From an uncultured bacterium (GTDB lineage Bacteria; Desulfobacterota; Binatia; HRBIN30): a stretch of DNA of 5,509 nt. The position numbers were made by a program, and so were the translations under genes. This document shows, in pieces, positions 5,096 to 5,509 of the stretch. The notes under the pieces were generated by a model, which saw only the letters and a list, made by a program, of their open reading frames with translations, was not told the DNA's origin and searched no databases. Location of the stretch: contig CALJUJ010000005.1 in NCBI GenBank assembly GCA_937975525.1, positions 1-5,509 on the forward strand, given 5' to 3'. The number at the start of each line of letters is the position of its first letter. Within the stretch, counting starts at the first letter, position 1.

Positions 5096-5509
5096 TCAGT
5101 CGACCTGGGTGTCCGGGTCGCGGTCGGAGACCAGCGCCTCCGTCTCGTCCTGATCGTGCGCCAGGCTGGCGAGCACTTCGTCGATGATGCCGAGTTGGCC
5201 CGACTGCTCGGCGAACTGGCGCTTGATGTCGGCCAGGTAGGTGGTCATCGCGTGCAGCCGCCGCGCCAGCAGCCGCGCGATGCGGGTGGCGACCTCGGGA
5301 TGATCGGCGAGGAAGCCGGCGCCGTCGTCGATCACGTAGAAGCGCGAATCCTGCAGCGTCTTCACGGTGGCGGAATGCGGTAGGCCCAGCAGGGCAGCCA
5401 TCTCACCAAACACGGCACCAGGGTCGTCGACGACGCTCACGGGGACGTCGCCCTGGAGCACCTCGACGGCGCCGTCGAGCAGCACGAACATCTGTCCGGT
5501 CTTCCCGTG
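5096..5509 (-). CDS. cyclic-nucleotide-binding domain protein, C-terminal part
   Basis: The frame is open through the right edge, so the true start lies outside the window; 137 residues are visible. The first half is the end of a Crp/CAP-type cyclic-nucleotide-binding beta-barrel: MFVLLDGAVEVLQGD, then the phosphate-binding-cassette region GEMAALLGLPHSATVKT. In known cAMP binders this cassette has an Arg just before the Ser-Ala; here it is His (visible residue 45), so cAMP or cGMP binding is doubtful. The second half is alpha-helical (about visible residues 64-120), including RIARLLARRLHAMTTYLADI, and ends in an acidic tail. No helix-turn-helix DNA-binding domain follows, so it is not a standard Crp/Fnr transcription factor. 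It may be a small stand-alone sensor or dimer-forming protein, or the end of a longer protein whose other domains lie upstream. Confidence 0.85.
   Translation of the reverse strand, partial: HGKTGQMFVLLDGAVEVLQGDVPVSVVDDPGAVFGEMAALLGLPHSATVKTLQDSRFYVIDDGAGFLADHPEVATRIARLLARRLHAMTTYLADIKRQFAEQSGQLGIIDEVLASLAHDQDETEALVSDRDPDTQVD

Noticed and set aside
3706..5187. A 493-codon plus-strand open frame.
   Set aside because: It overlaps the propeller-like gene in antisense and the phosphoesterase in the wrong frame. The product is extremely rich in Arg, Ala and Pro and looks like noise.

Overview
The window is a GC-rich bacterial chromosomal segment. It has dense genes, short intergenic gaps, GC-ending codons and mostly no Shine-Dalgarno sequences. 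The taxon cannot be fixed from the sequence. An adjacent nusB-leuS pair recalls deltaproteobacteria-like lineages such as Geobacter, so a Desulfobacterota, Myxococcota or Binatota-type genome is a reasonable guess and no more. There are no tRNA or rRNA genes, CRISPR arrays, insertion sequences or other mobile-element marks.

Layout. (1) 1-2221, minus strand: one uninterrupted reading frame that starts as a complete NusB transcription factor, passes through an Ala/Pro/Glu-rich linker, and continues in the same frame into leucyl-tRNA synthetase. The window ends just before the expected KMSKS motif. Read codon by codon, there is no stop between the two proteins, so this appears to be a NusB-LeuRS fusion. 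(2) 2222-2427: a divergent control region with a good sigma70-type promoter for the fusion gene, a 15-bp near-perfect palindrome and four copies of GATTCG. (3) 2428-2991, plus strand: an AAG/MPG-type 3-methyladenine DNA glycosylase. (4) 2972-4237, minus strand: a membrane-anchored or exported protein of unknown function, probably a beta-propeller, whose 3' end overlaps the glycosylase by 20 bp. (5) 4238-4336: a second short divergent promoter region. (6) 4337-5092, plus strand: a calcineurin-like metallophosphoesterase with all its metal motifs. (7) 5096-5509, minus strand: the C-terminal part of a cyclic-nucleotide-binding-domain protein that continues past the right edge, tail-to-tail with the phosphoesterase and 3 bp away.

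How the genes relate. Except for the nusB-leuS unit, these look like single-gene transcription units in alternating orientation, not an operon or a defence island. NusB and LeuRS both serve core gene expression (rRNA antitermination and tRNA charging), and their covalent linkage is the most notable thing here. The phosphoesterase and cyclic-nucleotide-domain genes could both touch cyclic-nucleotide signalling, but convergent adjacency is weak evidence. I found no convincing new multi-gene system.
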